Below are positions 11,691 to 23,260 of a stretch of DNA of 64,000 bases, piece by piece. Numbering within the stretch: position 1 is the stretch's first letter; the number at the start of each line of letters is the position of its first letter. The notes under the pieces were generated by a model. That model saw only the letters and a list, made by a program, of their open reading frames with translations, ran no database searches and was not told the origin of the DNA. The stretch comes from Pelobates cultripes (taxonomy: Eukaryota; Chordata; Amphibia; Anura; Pelobatidae). A program made the position numbers and the translations under genes. The stretch is taken from NCBI GenBank assembly GCA_933207985.1, contig OW240915.1:273835779-273899778 (forward strand), read 5' to 3'.

Positions 11691-11789
11691 AACAGAAATT
11701 GTATCTTGGAAAGTTTCTTTGTTTTGCAAAGAATCCCCAGACTCTGAACCTATCTTTAGCAATTTCTAATTTTATTCTTGAAGCAGGGG

Positions 11790-12010
11790 CAAAATAAGCA
11801 CTCAGACAATCCCGCTGTGTTCCAGCTTGAGAAAGGTTCTTTGGATCCGAAACACTGCTTTGGATTGTTCACATGTGCCCAGTTTTTTCTTTTTATTGTC
11901 AGTCTGGAGGGTGTGGTTGAGCAATGTTGAGGTTCTATATATATAGGACTGCATGTCGACCTATATACTACCACAACTGAACCTATTTTAGGGATGTCTT
12001 CAACCAGAAA
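11790..12010 (+). mobile_element. Penelope-like element end with degenerate hammerhead motif
   Basis: CTTGAGAAAGG, a small stem (TTTGGATC) and CGAAACACTGC at 11826-11857 follow the hammerhead layout (CTGATGA, stem II, GAAA) known from Penelope-like elements of amphibians. The first core strand is altered (CTTGAGA), so it is probably inactive. Borders are approximate. Confidence 0.4.
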
Positions 12011-12084
12011 GTAGCTAATGTATTTAAAATGTTGGTCTCCCATTGTTTGTTAGGAACCTGTTCATGTATATCAGACTTGTTCAC

Positions 12085-12432
12085 TAGGGATGTGCATGGG
12101 GAAAATATTCGGTTTGGCAATCCGAAATTTGGGACTTCAGCACTTCAGAATTTTGGAATTTCGGGACTTCGGCCCTTCGGGACTTCTCTTGCAGCCACTT
12201 ATTAGATAACTCCCTAATTCCCATGGTATTAGGGAGTTATCTACCAAAAGGCTGAAAGACCTAAACTGGTCTTTCAGCCAAATTTACTAATACTAAGTAA
12301 AAATTACTATACCGCAAGTAGGGGCATGTCTATTAAACAGTGAGGGTGGGTGGGGATGAAGTATGTGAATGTCTGAATTGCCCGAAATTCATCCGAATTG
12401 ACATTCGGAACGAAACAAATTGCACATGTCTA
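12085..12432. mobile_element. hAT-type MITE, 348 bp
   Basis: The ends are TAGGGATGTGCA and TGCACATGTCTA. Flanking 8-bp repeats TTGTTCAC/TTATTCAC (12077-12084, 12433-12440) match at 7 of 8. The interior has TTCGG/CCGAA-rich words and a hairpin near 12250. No coding content. Confidence 0.8.
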
Positions 12433-12440
12433 TTATTCAC

Positions 12441-13825
12441 TTTGTCCTGGATGCAATTGCTTATACCAGTTAGTATTGTAATGTTTTTAGAGAATGTTTT
12501 GAGTTAGACCTGAGATTGCTCCTGCCATCATTCCTCCAACTCCTATACAGTATGCCCCTCGCCAAACATGCAGTAATAGCAAACTTAGTGTGGTTTACAT
12601 GGTGGTAGCTGGTTGGCTGGCTGTGACAGAACGAAAAGCAACAAAACACTGGCATTTGGGAAAGCGGTAAGATGAAGTAAACCTTTTTAATTTTTTTACA
12701 CTTTGGTCTTGTGTGGAGAAATCTCTTTTAAGAAGTTAGAGAATAAAGTTGATGTTTTCTCCACTACCCCAAGATTTTCAGTTTTCTTCAAGTCACCCTT
12801 TTAAAAAAATCTTTCTTTTCTTGCTTTTCATTCTAAGATACAGGTATGTGTCTGTGTCCGGCTAAGGCTCCGAGATCACTCGGAGATCCCTGAGTGATCG
12901 TAGCCTTCCCATTTTATACTTTGCGACTTCCTTGTTGCTCTACTGAAAGCAGTATCACAATCAATAAACAAGGAAACAACTGGAATCATCTTTTCAGTTT
13001 GTATATGTGAAATAGTATTTCATCTATATTTACATTTTTAATCCATGACCAAGCTATTTACTATTGGGATTTGTTACCTGGTAACAAGTTTGTCATCTTT
13101 TCTAGACAAAAAAAAATATATATATACAAACTTGTTTGATTACAATTTGTTTGATTGTGAGATCAAATTTCTCACATAATGCTGCCAAGGGACTTTTGGC
13201 CGCCGTTAAAATCTGTGTCATCAGTTTATTGTTCAGCAAAGAAAAACTTGGGTGTGATTTTCCAAAAATTCAAATTGGCCAGTTTGACTCTTGTCTAGTC
13301 TCACCATGCCTTTAGCATTGTGCATAACTGGCACAGACTTTGAAATATCTTTTGAGAATGATTTATATGATTTGCAAATGGATGTTAAGTGTGCATAACT
13401 TTCAATTTGTTTTTCAGAAGAAGATTTTATTTGGACCTTTTCTGAACTGTAAACTCTATGTCTATACTACTAATATTCTTTTAATATTTTTTTTCTTTTT
13501 CAATTATAGAGATCCTGTGGCAGACTTTTCTTACATTGCTTCTAAAATCTAACACTAACTTATTTGTAGATATCTGATCTGAATGTATCAGAATATTTCT
13601 TCAATTGAATATGCATTCTAGAATTTTAAATTGAAATAGACGTGAGGAACTTTGTTGCATAAATTAGACTTGAAAACTGTTTCATGAACAAAAATATATG
13701 GGTAGGACAAACTAGATAGATAGATAAATAATTGTTGGACATTAGACTGTACCCATTTAACCTCATGTTATCAACCCTGGACCCGAAGAGTTCATGTCAT
13801 GTTCAACATCATACCAACACAAATA
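12441..13825. other. No gene seen
   Basis: Mixed AT-rich sequence without a convincing exon, RNA gene or complete mobile element. A short inverted repeat around CTCCGAGATCACTCGGAG is at 12870-12890. Confidence 0.4.
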
Positions 13826-14841
13826 TACACTGAACAAAATTATAAACGCAACACTGTTTTTGCCCTGTTTTTTCATGAGCTGAACTGAAAGATCTAAGAC
13901 TTTTTCTATGTACACAAAAGGCCTATTTCTCTCAAATATTGTTCACAAATCTGTCTAAATCTGTGATAGTGAGCACTTCTCCTTTGCCGAGATAATCCAT
14001 CCATCTCACAGGTGTGGCATATCAAGATGTTGATTAGACAGCATGATTATTGCACAGGTGTGCCTTAGGCTGGCCACAATAAAAGTCCACTCTAAAAGGT
14101 GCAGTTTTATCACACAGCACAATGTCAGCATGCTGCCTGCAGGAATGTCCACCAGAGCTGTTCATTTCTCTACCATAAGCCGTCTCCAAAGGCATTTCAG
14201 AGAAATTGGCAGTACATCCAACCGGCCTCACAACCGCAGACCATGTGTAACCACACCAGCCCAGGACCTCCACATTCAGCATCTTCACCTCCAAGATCGT
14301 CTGACACCAGCCACCCAGACAGCTACTGCAACAATCGATTTGCATAACCAAAGAATTTCTGCACAAACTGTCAGAAACCGTCCCAGGGGTCTCGACCTGA
14401 CTGCAGTTCATCATCGTAACCGACTTGAGTGGGCAAATGCTCACATTAGATGGCGTCTGGCACTTTGGAGAGGTGTTCTCTTCACGGATGAATCCCGGTT
14501 TTCACTGTACAGGGCAGATGGCAGACAGCATGTATGGCGTCGTGTGGGTGAGCGGGTTGCTGATGTCAACGTTGTGGATCGAGTGGCCCATGGTGGCGGT
14601 GGGGTTATGGTATGGGCAGGTGTATGTTATGGACAATGACAACAGGTGCATTTTATTGATGGCATTTTGAATACACAGAGATACCATGATGAGATCCTGA
14701 GGGCCATTGGTGTGCCATTCATCCACGACCATCATATCATGTTGCAGCATGATAATGCATGGCCCCATGTTGCAAGGATCTGTACACAATTCCTGGAAGC
14801 TGAAAACAACCCAGTTCTTGCATGGCCAGCATACTCACCGG

Positions 14842-15725
14842 CATAGGCGTGCGCAGCCTATTGCATTAGGGTGTGCACCCTAAAGCACAAACAAACGCCG
14901 CGTGTATATGTATGTGTGTGTGTGTGTGTATATATATAAATATATATATACACACACATACATACACTGCTGTGTGTGTGTGCTGCATGAGGGTGGTTTG
15001 AGGGTGTTGTATGTGTGTGGGTGCTGTGTGTGTGGGTGCTGTATGTGTGTGCTGTGTGTGTGTGCTGTGTGGGTGCTGTATGTGTGTGTGTGTGTGGGTG
15101 CTGTATGTGTGTGCTATGTGTGTGTGTGGGTGCTGTGTGTGTGAGGGTGCTGTATGTGTGTGTGTGTGCTGTGTGTGTGGGTGTGGGTGTGTGTGCTGTT
15201 GTGTGTGTGTGCTGTGTGTGTTGGTGCTGTGTGCCTGTGTGTGCAGGTATGTGTGTGTGTGCTGTGTGTGTGTGCTGTATGTGTGTGTGTGCTGTATGTG
15301 TGTAGGTGCTGTGTGGGTGTGTGTGCGATTGTGGAGGGTGGAGGTGGGGGTACATTACTTAATATCCCCGCTCCCTTCTTACCTTATGTAGGGAAGGGGG
15401 ATTCTTGTTTCTGCTGCTTTCCTTGGTGGTCCAGTGGAGAGTGAACTCTAGCCCCTGTTCACTCCCGCGGCAATGCTCAGAACTCGCAAGAGGAACCCGG
15501 CGGAGCTGCTGGTTGAGCTCCCCGGGTCCTCTCCTGCCTCCCTTCCTGCCTGTGGGTCAGTGGGGAGGGAGGTTTAGAGCAGAGCCGGCGCTCGAATAGC
15601 GCCGGCTCTGCATGAGCCGACAGGGGAGATCCTGAGATCTCCCCTGCCGGTCTCACTCCATAGGCGTGCCGCGGGGATTAGGGTGTGTCCAGGTACACCC
15701 GGCACACCCCGTGCGCATGCTTATG
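14842..15725. mobile_element. hAT-type element with GT-rich minisatellite, inside Tc1
   Basis: The ends CATAGGCGTGCGCA and CATAAGCATGCGCA (inverted) are flanked by a perfect 8-bp duplication CTCACCGG (14834-14841, 15726-15733) of the Tc1 sequence. The interior is a GT-rich minisatellite followed by a core (CTCCCTTCTTACCTT, then GTCCAGTGGAGAGTGAACTC) that recurs in the hAT elements at 18644 and 22177. No transposase is present, so it is non-autonomous. Confidence 0.92.
14900..15330. repeat. GT-rich minisatellite
   Basis: Irregular repeats of GTGTGTGGGTGCTGTATGTG-like units. They create Cys-Val rich open frames on the plus strand and His-Thr rich ones on the minus strand, none of which I consider genes. 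Confidence 0.9.
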
Positions 15726-16194
15726 CTCACCGGACATGTCACCCATTGGATCGGCGTATACAACAGCGTGTTCCAGGTCCTGCCAATATCCAGCAACTTC
15801 GCACAGCCATTGAAGAGGAATGGAGCAACATTCCACAGGCCACAATCAACAATCTGGTCAACTATATGTGAAGAAGATGTGTTGCACTGCCTGAGACAAA
15901 TGGTGGTCACACCAGATACTGACTGGTTTTCGGACCCCCCTGGACCTTGCCAGTACAGTAAAACTGCACATTTTAGCCTTTTATTGTGGCCAGCCTAAGG
16001 CACACCTGTGCAATCAGTCTAATCAGCATCTTGATATGCCACACCTGTGAGATGGATGGATTATCTCGGCAAAGGAGAAATGCTCATAAGCACAGATTTA
16101 GACAGATTTGTGAACAATATTTGAGAGAAATAGGCCTTTCTAAAGTCTTAGATCTAATTTTGTTCAGTGTACATATTTGAGAAAAATACCCTCT

Positions 16195-16555
16195 TTAAAG
16201 GGACAGTTTAGGCACCTTTATGCACAACTTAATCTAAATGAAGTTGTTATGTGCCATGAGGCCCCCCTGGTGCACTCTTACCTCAAAGTGAGCATCCAGC
16301 TTCTGAAATTTGAGTTTCAGGAAGCGGGTAGTGCCACTCAGCCAATCAGCTGACTGCGGAGTGCCACTCAGCCCATCAGGCGCCTCTGTCCAAGTTTCAG
16401 AAGCTGAATGCCATCTGAGGGGGGATGAGATCTGCACTGGAGGCTTAATTTGGGGTAAAACATTTCAGGAATGGTTTAACCCCTTGAGGTAAGAGTGCCC
16501 CCGGGGGCCTCCTGGCACCATAACAACTTAATTTATATGTTATGGTTCCTTCAAA
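16195..16555. mobile_element. T2/Kolobok-type MITE, diverged
   Basis: Left end TTAAAGGGACAGTTTAGGCA; right end has GGCACCATAACAACTTAAT and a decayed TTCCTTCAAA terminus. It follows the Tc1 element directly. Confidence 0.7.
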
Positions 16556-17272
16556 GAGATCCAATATCACCCCTTGATGCTTTTAAATGGTCAGTTTTTA
16601 GCCCTTCCACTATTTAACAATCCAATGCAAAATCAATGGGTTACATCAGAAAGTCTGTAAGAGCACAGAAAGATTGTCTCGGGGTAGATACTCAGGGAAT
16701 GCTTCTTTTTTTTACAACTTATGCTCATTTTAAAGTGCATACTTTTTGATAATATTTCCCTATTTAATTTAGTTTTTCTAGCAAAGGTATAGATTGGGAT
16801 AAAAACCTTTTTAAAAATAGGTCTTTCTCTCACTTTTCAGTCAAATCATCGGCATAGACTTTATGCAGATGGTTTGCCTGACAAGGAAGAGCAGAAAAGA
16901 TCGCCAAGAGGTGGTCCTTCTGCTCTCCCAAACATTGCAACCATGGTGCACACTCTGTCATTGCTATGGAAACTCCCTAGCGATGCTGCTAGCACTAGCT
17001 AGGGAGAATAGGAACGGAGTAACTGACGTCATATGGTGACTTGCTGAACCTAGCATCATGAGAAGGTTTGCCCTGCTGGAAGTGTCCCCAAACGTGGCAA
17101 ATCAAAGAAGACTTGAGGAGGAGCAGAGGACGTACCACAGGTGGGTTTACATGAAGAGTAACACCCATGAAACTCTGAAGATGACAGCACTGGAATTTTT
17201 ATTGTTGAACTATTTATTGAATAAATCATGTATCTTTGTGATATATGATATATTCAATGTATATGGGGGAAT
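16556..17272. other. No gene seen
   Basis: No convincing exon, RNA or complete element. A short plus-strand open frame at 17058-17333 runs into the adjacent MITE and is not supported. Confidence 0.35.
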
Positions 17273-17953
17273 TGAAAGGAACACTCCACTGCCACAAGTT
17301 TTTAAAAATCACTGTTTAGTAGATATTCCATAAATTAAAACTCGCATGCATTCAACTATGCATGTTTTCATTGGGGTTTATCTAAAATGTCTAATACTAC
17401 CCTTACCTTTTTGTGTCATTTTACCACACTCCCTCTAGCATGTAAGCTCACTGAGCAGGGCCCTCAACCCCTCTGTTCCTGTGTGTCCAACTTGTCTGGT
17501 TACAACTACATATCTGTTCGTCCACCCATTGTAAAGCGCTGAGGAATTTGTTAACGCTATATAAATAATAACATAATAATAATAATAAAAAACAGTTTGC
17601 AAAACCTAATTTCTCTTGTCTGCAACCTTTGCAAGCCCTCCTCTTCTAACCCCGCCCATACTTTCTGTGGCTGTCCAATCACAGACTTTCCAACGAAGCT
17701 CAATGAGAAGTCTATGCAAGACTGGTGCTCTGAGCTATTGTTGCCTCTTGAGTTTAGCTCCATTCAGCTAACCAAACCTGGAAGTAACAGGACCTGTTGC
17801 CTGCTTGAAAGTCAAGTGGGTGTAACCAGATTAGTTTATAAAAGTGCCAATTCCTATTGAAATCTAAACTTTTTGCAAAATGATAAAAAAAAAGGACACA
17901 CTTTCAGCATTCAACAAGCTAAAGTAATTTAGGAGTCTGAAGTGTTCCTTTAA
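17273..17953. mobile_element. T2-type MITE (second subfamily) with an L2 tail inserted
   Basis: Starts GAAAGGAACACTCCACTGCC and ends GTGTTCCTTTAA with TTAA at 17950. The interior (TGTCCAATCACAGACTTTCC and flanks) is the reverse complement of the copy at 27359-27804. An L2 3' tail at 17430-17592 splits it. Confidence 0.75.
17430..17592 (+). mobile_element. 3' tail of an L2-type LINE or L2-derived SINE
   Basis: TGTAAGCTCACTGAGCAGGG, then TGTAAAGCGCTGAGGAATTT and GCTATATAAATAAT followed by AAT repeats: the common L2 3' end with its microsatellite tail. The same tail occurs on the minus strand at about 30210-30420. Confidence 0.8.
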
Positions 17954-18643
17954 GGTATAGGTCCCCAACCCTCAGTCCGTGGACCGGCATCGGTGAAAAA
18001 TAATTTATTGCTGGTCCCCGAAAACTTTCACCTGGCTATACTGTCGGGTGAAAGCTTTTGCGGACCGGCAATAAATTGCAGCAAGATATTTCCCCGGTGC
18101 TGTGATCTTATGATCATAGCACCAGGAAATGTGCCTCCCTCTCCCCTGCCAGCTCTGCAGGAGTGTACTGCTGGCAGCTGGCAGGGGAGGGAGGAGGAAC
18201 CTGGGGGAGCTCTAACCTGCAGCTCTGCCGGGTTCTTTTCTCGCAAGCTTGGTTACCACAGCCAGGGCCAGATTAAGAGCCCAGTGGACCTGGTGCTGAT
18301 AATTATGACGGGCCTAATTACAGAATCATATCGACCAAAAACAGTAAAACAATCCCAAGCGTCATGTATCTGATGGAGATGGTGCTGTAAAGAAAGAAAA
18401 CAGCAGCTATAAGAAAACACATACCCTAGGCTAATCTCTCTCTAATTTATGTTTTCATCTTTCAAGTAAATCCATAACCCCTAACAGCAGTGTCCAGTCA
18501 AGCAGGAAGTCAATGAGCACGGTAAAAGGGTGTGCCACTGACACAAATCACGTAATCTGCCAAAAGGGGCGAACATGCCCAAAAAGAGGACATGTCTGCC
18601 CAAAGAATTAGAAGGCCAGCCTGGTATGAATGCATGTCAGGCT

Positions 18644-19982
18644 CAGTGGCGGATCCAGAGCCTGATCTCGGGAGGGGCACTTGTAGATTATTTAATTAAA
18701 TAATCCAGGCACAATAACCACTACAGCTCAGTGTAGTAGTTATGGTGTCAGTAGTGCCAGGATTCCACCCCAGAGTAAGTAGTCATACCGTTTAAGAACA
18801 GTTTGACAACTTATCTGGGGACTGCTGGTATATAGGGTATAGGAGCAGTGGTGTGTGTTAAGGGTGAAGTGTGTGAGTGCGGCAGTGTATGTCAGGGTTG
18901 TAGTGTGTGTGTTAGGGGGCAGTGTATGTATGGGGGCACTGTATGTGTTTTGGGGGCAGTGTGTTGGGGCAGTGTGTGTATGGGGACAGTGTTTGTGGGG
19001 CAGTGTGTGTATGGGGACAGTGTTTGTGGGGCAGTGTGTGTATTGGGGGACAGTGTTTGTGGGGCAGTGTGTGTATGGGGGGCAGGGGGGCAGTGTGTGT
19101 ATGGGGACAGTGTGTGGGCAGTGTGTGTATGGGGGCAGTGTTTGTGGGGCAGTGTGTGTATGGGGGACAGTGTGTGAATGGGGGGCAGTGTGTGTGTATG
19201 GGGACAGTGTTTGTGGCGCAGTGTGTGTATGGGGGCAGTGTGTGTATGGGGACGCAGTGTGTGTGGGGGGCAGTGTGTGTGTATGGGGACAGTGTTTGTG
19301 GGGCAGTGTGAGCATGGGGGTCAGTGTGTGTATGTGGGGGCAGTGTGTGTATGGGGACAGTGTGTGTGGGGCAGTGTATGTAATGGGTGGGCAGTTTGTG
19401 TAATGGGGGGCAGTGTGTGTATGGGGGCAGTGTATGTAATGGGGGGCAGTGTGTGTAATGGGGGGGCAGTGTGTTTAATGGGGGGCAGTGTGTGTAATGG
19501 GGGGGGGAGGAGGCTTTTAAATAATAAAAAAATTTTTTATTTAATAAAAATAAATATTCTATGTCCCCCCTCCCTTCTTACCTTTACTGGGGTGGAGGGG
19601 GGACATTTCTTGGTGCCTGGTGGTCCGGTGGGGATTCATTGGTGGTCCCAGTGTGGAGAGTGAGCTCTAGCCCGCGCTCCCGGGCTAGAGTTCACTCTCG
19701 CGAGATTTGGAGCGTTGCCGTGGTAACCGCGACAACGCTTCAAATCTCGAGAGGAGGACCCGGAGGAGCTGCAGACTGAGCTCCCGGGTCCTCCCTCTCC
19801 CTCCCCTGCCGGCTGTCAGCACAGTGCCTGCGGACCGGGGAGGGAGATCTCTGATCTTCCTCCCCGGTCCGCAGGCACATTGCAGGGCTAGCACTTGGGC
19901 AATGCCAGCCCTGCATTAGCCGGCAGGGGGGAATCTCGGGGGGGGCAATTGCCCCGTTGCCCCCCCCCTGGATCCGCCAATG
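18644..19982. mobile_element. hAT element with GTGTGTATGGGGGCA minisatellite
   Basis: The ends CAGTGGCGGATCCAG and CTGGATCCGCCAATG are flanked by a perfect 8-bp duplication GTCAGGCT (18636-18643, 19983-19990). It contains a long minisatellite, an AT-rich linker and a GC-rich core with a hairpin around CTCCCGGGCT. No transposase. Confidence 0.94.
18840..19505. repeat. Minisatellite, units near GGGGCAGTGTGTGTATG
   Basis: Tens of units of 15-18 bp such as GGGGACAGTGTTTGTGGGGC and GGGGGCAGTGTGTGTATG, with later units changing to GTGTGTAATGGGGGGCA. It keeps several frames open (Cys-Val-Gly rich) but is not coding. Confidence 0.93.
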
Positions 19983-20253
19983 GTCAGGCTGCCTGCCAAT
20001 CATGCAGCTGGCCAACTAAGGGCATACTATGCAGACAGCACCCTGAGCTTGGCATAAATGCATCTAATGATGCGCTCGCTCAACGCTTTCTAAGGACTGT
20101 CCCCTAGCACTCGCTGGTCCACTTGTCTCCTTACCTTCTTACTAGCAGGCAGAAGCTCCTGGTATATAGTCTGGAACAAAGAAAAGGTGTATGTAGAGAG
20201 TGTAGAAGAAAGGGGACATGCCACAGTGTTAGAGGACCAAAGTCAGCATTACC

Positions 20254-20853
20254 TTAAAGGATCACTATAGGGTCAGGAACACAAACATGAATTTGTGACC
20301 CTATAGTGTTGACACCACCATCTAGCCCCCCTGGGCCCCTCATGCCTCCATAAATATAGCAAAATCTTACTGTATTCAATCCTGAAGCTGTAACTCTGCA
20401 TGCTGTTAGACTCAGAAAAACAAGCAGTCTGCTGGCATCATTAGAAGTGGTGGCCTAATCCAATCACAGTGCTTCCCCATAGGATTGGCTGAGACTGACA
20501 AGGAGGCAGATCAGGGGCAGAGCCAGCATGATTCAAACACAGCCCTGGCCAATCAGCATCTCCTCATAGAGATGAATTGAATCAATGAATCTCTATGAGG
20601 AAAGTTCAGTGTCTGCATGCAGAGGGAGGAGACACTGAATGTTTGGATGCATTCTTGGCAGCCATGACCCAGGAAGGATCTCTAACAGCCATCTAAGGAG
20701 TGGCCAGTGAAGTTATCACTAGGCTGTAATGTAAACACTGCATTTTCTCTGAAAAGACAGTGTTTATAGCAAAAAGCCTGACGGTAATGATTCTACTCAC
20801 CAGAACAAATTCAATAAGCTGTAGTTGTTCTGGTGACTCTAGTGTCCCTTTAA
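20254..20853. mobile_element. T2/Kolobok-type MITE, about 600 bp
   Basis: TTAAAGGATCACTATAGGGT on the left and GACTCTAGTGTCCCTTTAA on the right, TTAA at both borders. The interior includes AATCTCTATGAGGAAAGTTC, shared with copies at 25375 and 41270. Confidence 0.88.
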
Positions 20854-20944
20854 CTATATTCATTGTCAGCCAGTCCACACAAGTTTTGTTCCCATACATC
20901 CCTCTTAAGTTTCCATACTTAAGTAAGAGTATGTGAAAAGTAGT

Positions 20945-22044
20945 TAGGGATGCCACCTTTTTTGGAAAAACATACCGCCTTGCTAATTTGCATAATTAAA
21001 TATGTATGGGTGACATCACATGATGTAAATCACAAGGAGTGACATAAGAGAAAATGCTGTAAAATCACCAAAAAACTACATAGTTTGATTCTGCTGTATA
21101 GCTGGGCTCCTCCCAGTGCCCCATGTCTCCCAGTGTCCCCTAGTGTCGTGTCCCCAGGTCTCCCAGTAATCCTATGTATCACAGTGTCTCAATGCCCCAT
21201 GTCTCCCTGTGTCCTCATGTATCCCAGGGTCCCCATGTCACTACGAAGACGGGAAGACCTGGGGACACGGGGAGACCTAGGGACACGGAGACACCAGTGA
21301 CACTGGGAGACTAGGGGACTCTGGCTGGGATGCATGGGGACACTGGGAAAATAGGGGACACTTGAAGACATGGGGACACAGACACCATGGACACAGACAC
21401 TAGAAACACTGGCTGGGGGACATGGGGACATTGAGACATGGGGGTACTGGGAGACATGGGGACAAGGTGACACCAGGGCCACAGACACTAGGGACACTAG
21501 CTTGGAGATATGGGGACATTGAGACACTTGAGGCACTGGAAGACATGGAGGCACTAGGAGACATGGGGACAGTGAGACACTGGCAGACTGGGGGCACTGG
21601 GAGAATAGGGGGCACTGAGACACCAGGGACACTGGCTGGGAGACATGGGGACACTGTGTCCACATGTGTCTGTGTCATAATGTCTCCTAATGTCCCATAG
21701 TGTCTCAGTGTATGTCTCCTTGCAGCCTTTCCCCATCCCTCACTTCCCTGAGCTGTAGGCTGTCTCTGCAGGCTGGGAGTTGCTGTCTGGACTCTCTGTA
21801 GCTGCACCCCTGCAGATCAGTGAGTATAGATAGGCAGGGAGGGATATGCTGGAACTTCCTATCCCTGCCTGTCTCCACACACAGTGACCCCTACTGGCCA
21901 GTGCTGGTATTGCAGAGTAATCTCTTGTTTATACTGAGAAAAATACCAGCATTTGTATTGCCAGTATCACTGCACTATTGGCACCAGCCAGGCAGCCTCA
22001 AATACTGGCTGTGCCAATAAAATAAAAGCCAGGTGGAATCCCTA
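20945..22044. mobile_element. hAT-like element with GGGACACTGGGAGACAT minisatellite
   Basis: The ends TAGGGATGCCACC and GGTGGAATCCCTA are flanked by AAAGTAGT/AGAGTTGT, 6 of 8 matching. It holds a minisatellite at 21085-21665 and a core (CCCATCCCTCACTTCCCTGA onward) that recurs in the element at 30731. Confidence 0.8.
21085..21665. repeat. Minisatellite of GGGACACTGG / GAGACATGG units
   Basis: Short degenerate units, the first part on the complementary strand (CCCAGTGTC) and the rest as GGGACACTGGGAGACATGGG, so the array switches orientation near 21240. Confidence 0.85.
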
Positions 22045-22394
22045 AGAGTTGTGTGTGGAAAAAAAAAAGTTAAAAAAATAAAAATTATTATTTTTTTTTT
22101 ATAAATCAATGGGCCTATTCCATGGGCCTGGGCCTGGAGCTGCAGCTCCATCAGCCCCTATGTTAATCCGGCCCTGACCACAGCAACGCTCCTGAGGCTG
22201 CTAGTGTTCACTCTCACCACCAGGACCACCAGGGCTTCCCCACTGGACCAGGGATTGCAGGAAAGGTCCCCCTTCCAGGCAAAGGTAAGCAGGGAGAAGG
22301 GGATATCCAAATTACTATTTTTCTTTTAATTAAAAGAAATTATATATATTTATTAAGCTACCCTCCAAACCTACAGACCCACAATTATTCTCCC

Positions 22395-22600
22395 CTATAC
22401 AGAAACACACTGCCCCCCACACACACACCCACACTGCCCCCTATATACACACACTGCCCCCATACACACACACTGCCCCCATACACACACACACACTGCC
22501 TCCCATACACACACACTGCCCCCATACACACATACACACACACTGCCCCCCATACACACACTGCCCCTCACACACACTGCATCCCTCACACATACCATTG
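22395..22600. repeat. Minisatellite of CACACACTGCCCCCATA units
   Basis: Reverse complement of the unit in the element at 18644. It lies in the right part of the outer hAT-like element. Confidence 0.9.
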
Positions 22601-22680
22601 TTTTTTTTTACTATCTCACGCCTGTCAGCAAAATATTTCTCCTTTTTTCACTGGTCCCCAGGTGCTAAAAGGTTGCCTAT

Positions 22681-23205
22681 AATAAAGAGTCCAGGTTTAA
22701 TGGTTTTCTTTTTTTCTATCTGCTTCTGACAAGGACAATCTCCTCCTCTGGGCCAGTTATGACCACCCACTGATGACATTACCGTGACTAATTTGTCATC
22801 ACTTATTCTTTATAAAAGTGGGAGTGAATGTAATTTTTTTTTCCGTGCACTTAGTTTCCTAATATATTTGTGTATTTACTGATAGATTTCCTGTATATTG
22901 CCATAGCCAGTTCTGGGGTCAGGAACCTTGACTACCAGCCATGACTTCATCTTATCTATCACTTAAAAGTGTTACATATTAATTAAAGGGACATTTATCA
23001 CTTGACAACTTTTTCTTTTATCCAGTAAGCAAATACTTACACATAAATATGCTATACTAAAATAAAGCAAGAAGAGTTTGAAAAGTATTTAATAAATGTT
23101 TGTGCACACACATGACTTTTGCACACAAAAGAACTAAGGATGCTGAGTCAGGGAAACAATAATGTCTCTGCATATAGTAAAGAAATAGCAAGACTAACGA
23201 TTACC

Positions 23206-23260
<55 letters not shown>

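Larger units (their letters stand above)
14043..15910 (+). pseudogene. Tc1-like transposase, broken
   Basis: A cut-and-paste transposase of the Tc1/mariner DDE type. 14043-14639 reads the N-terminal helix-turn-helix region (TISRLQRHFREIGSTSNRPH, NRRPCVTTPAQD) and the first catalytic Asp in FTDESRFSLYRADGR, then GGGGVMVWAG. 14646-14841 reads QHDNAWPHVARICTQFL with the second Asp and WPAYSP. The remaining C-terminal part, normally with the third acidic residue, continues at about 15734 after the hAT insertion in a decayed frame. Frame changes near 14640 and the insertion make it inactive. Confidence 0.88.
13828..16169 (+). mobile_element. Tc1-like DNA transposon, interrupted by a hAT element
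   Basis: The ends CACTGAACAAAATTATAAAC and the complement GTTCAGTG are flanked by TA on both sides. A longer inverted repeat includes AGGTGTGGCATATCAAGATG near 14011 and its complement near 16030. Without the 884-bp hAT insertion at 14842-15725 the copy is about 1.45 kb, a usual Tc1 length. It encodes a broken transposase. Confidence 0.92.
18263..22176. mobile_element. hAT element holding three other elements
   Basis: The ends CAGGGCCAGATTAA and TTAATCCGGCCCTG are flanked by a perfect 8-bp duplication ACCACAGC (18255-18262, 22177-22184). Inside lie a hAT element (18644-19982), a T2 MITE (20254-20853) and another hAT-like element (20945-22044). Its own sequence is about 0.8 kb without a transposase. 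Confidence 0.92.
17956..22680. mobile_element. Outer hAT-like element of a nested cluster
   Basis: The left part (17956-18262) begins TATAGGTCCCCAACC and the right part (22177-22680) ends in the loosely inverted GGTTGCCTATA. After removing the inner element the two halves join at ACCACAGC. The right part carries the shared hAT core and a CACACTGCCCCCATA minisatellite, both inverted relative to the element at 18644. No clear 8-bp duplication, so the outer borders are tentative. Confidence 0.5.

Noticed and set aside
14902..15444. Several Cys/Val-rich and His/Thr-rich open frames
   Set aside because: They are translations of a GT-rich minisatellite in a hAT element, open in many frames at once.
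18740..19663. Long Gly/Cys/Val-rich and Pro/His/Thr-rich open frames
   Set aside because: Products of the GGGGCAGTGTGTGTATG minisatellite; all frames are equally open and repetitive.
21189..21807. Pro/Ser/Val/Cys-rich frames on both strands
   Set aside because: They come from the GGGACACTGG minisatellite inside a hAT-like element.
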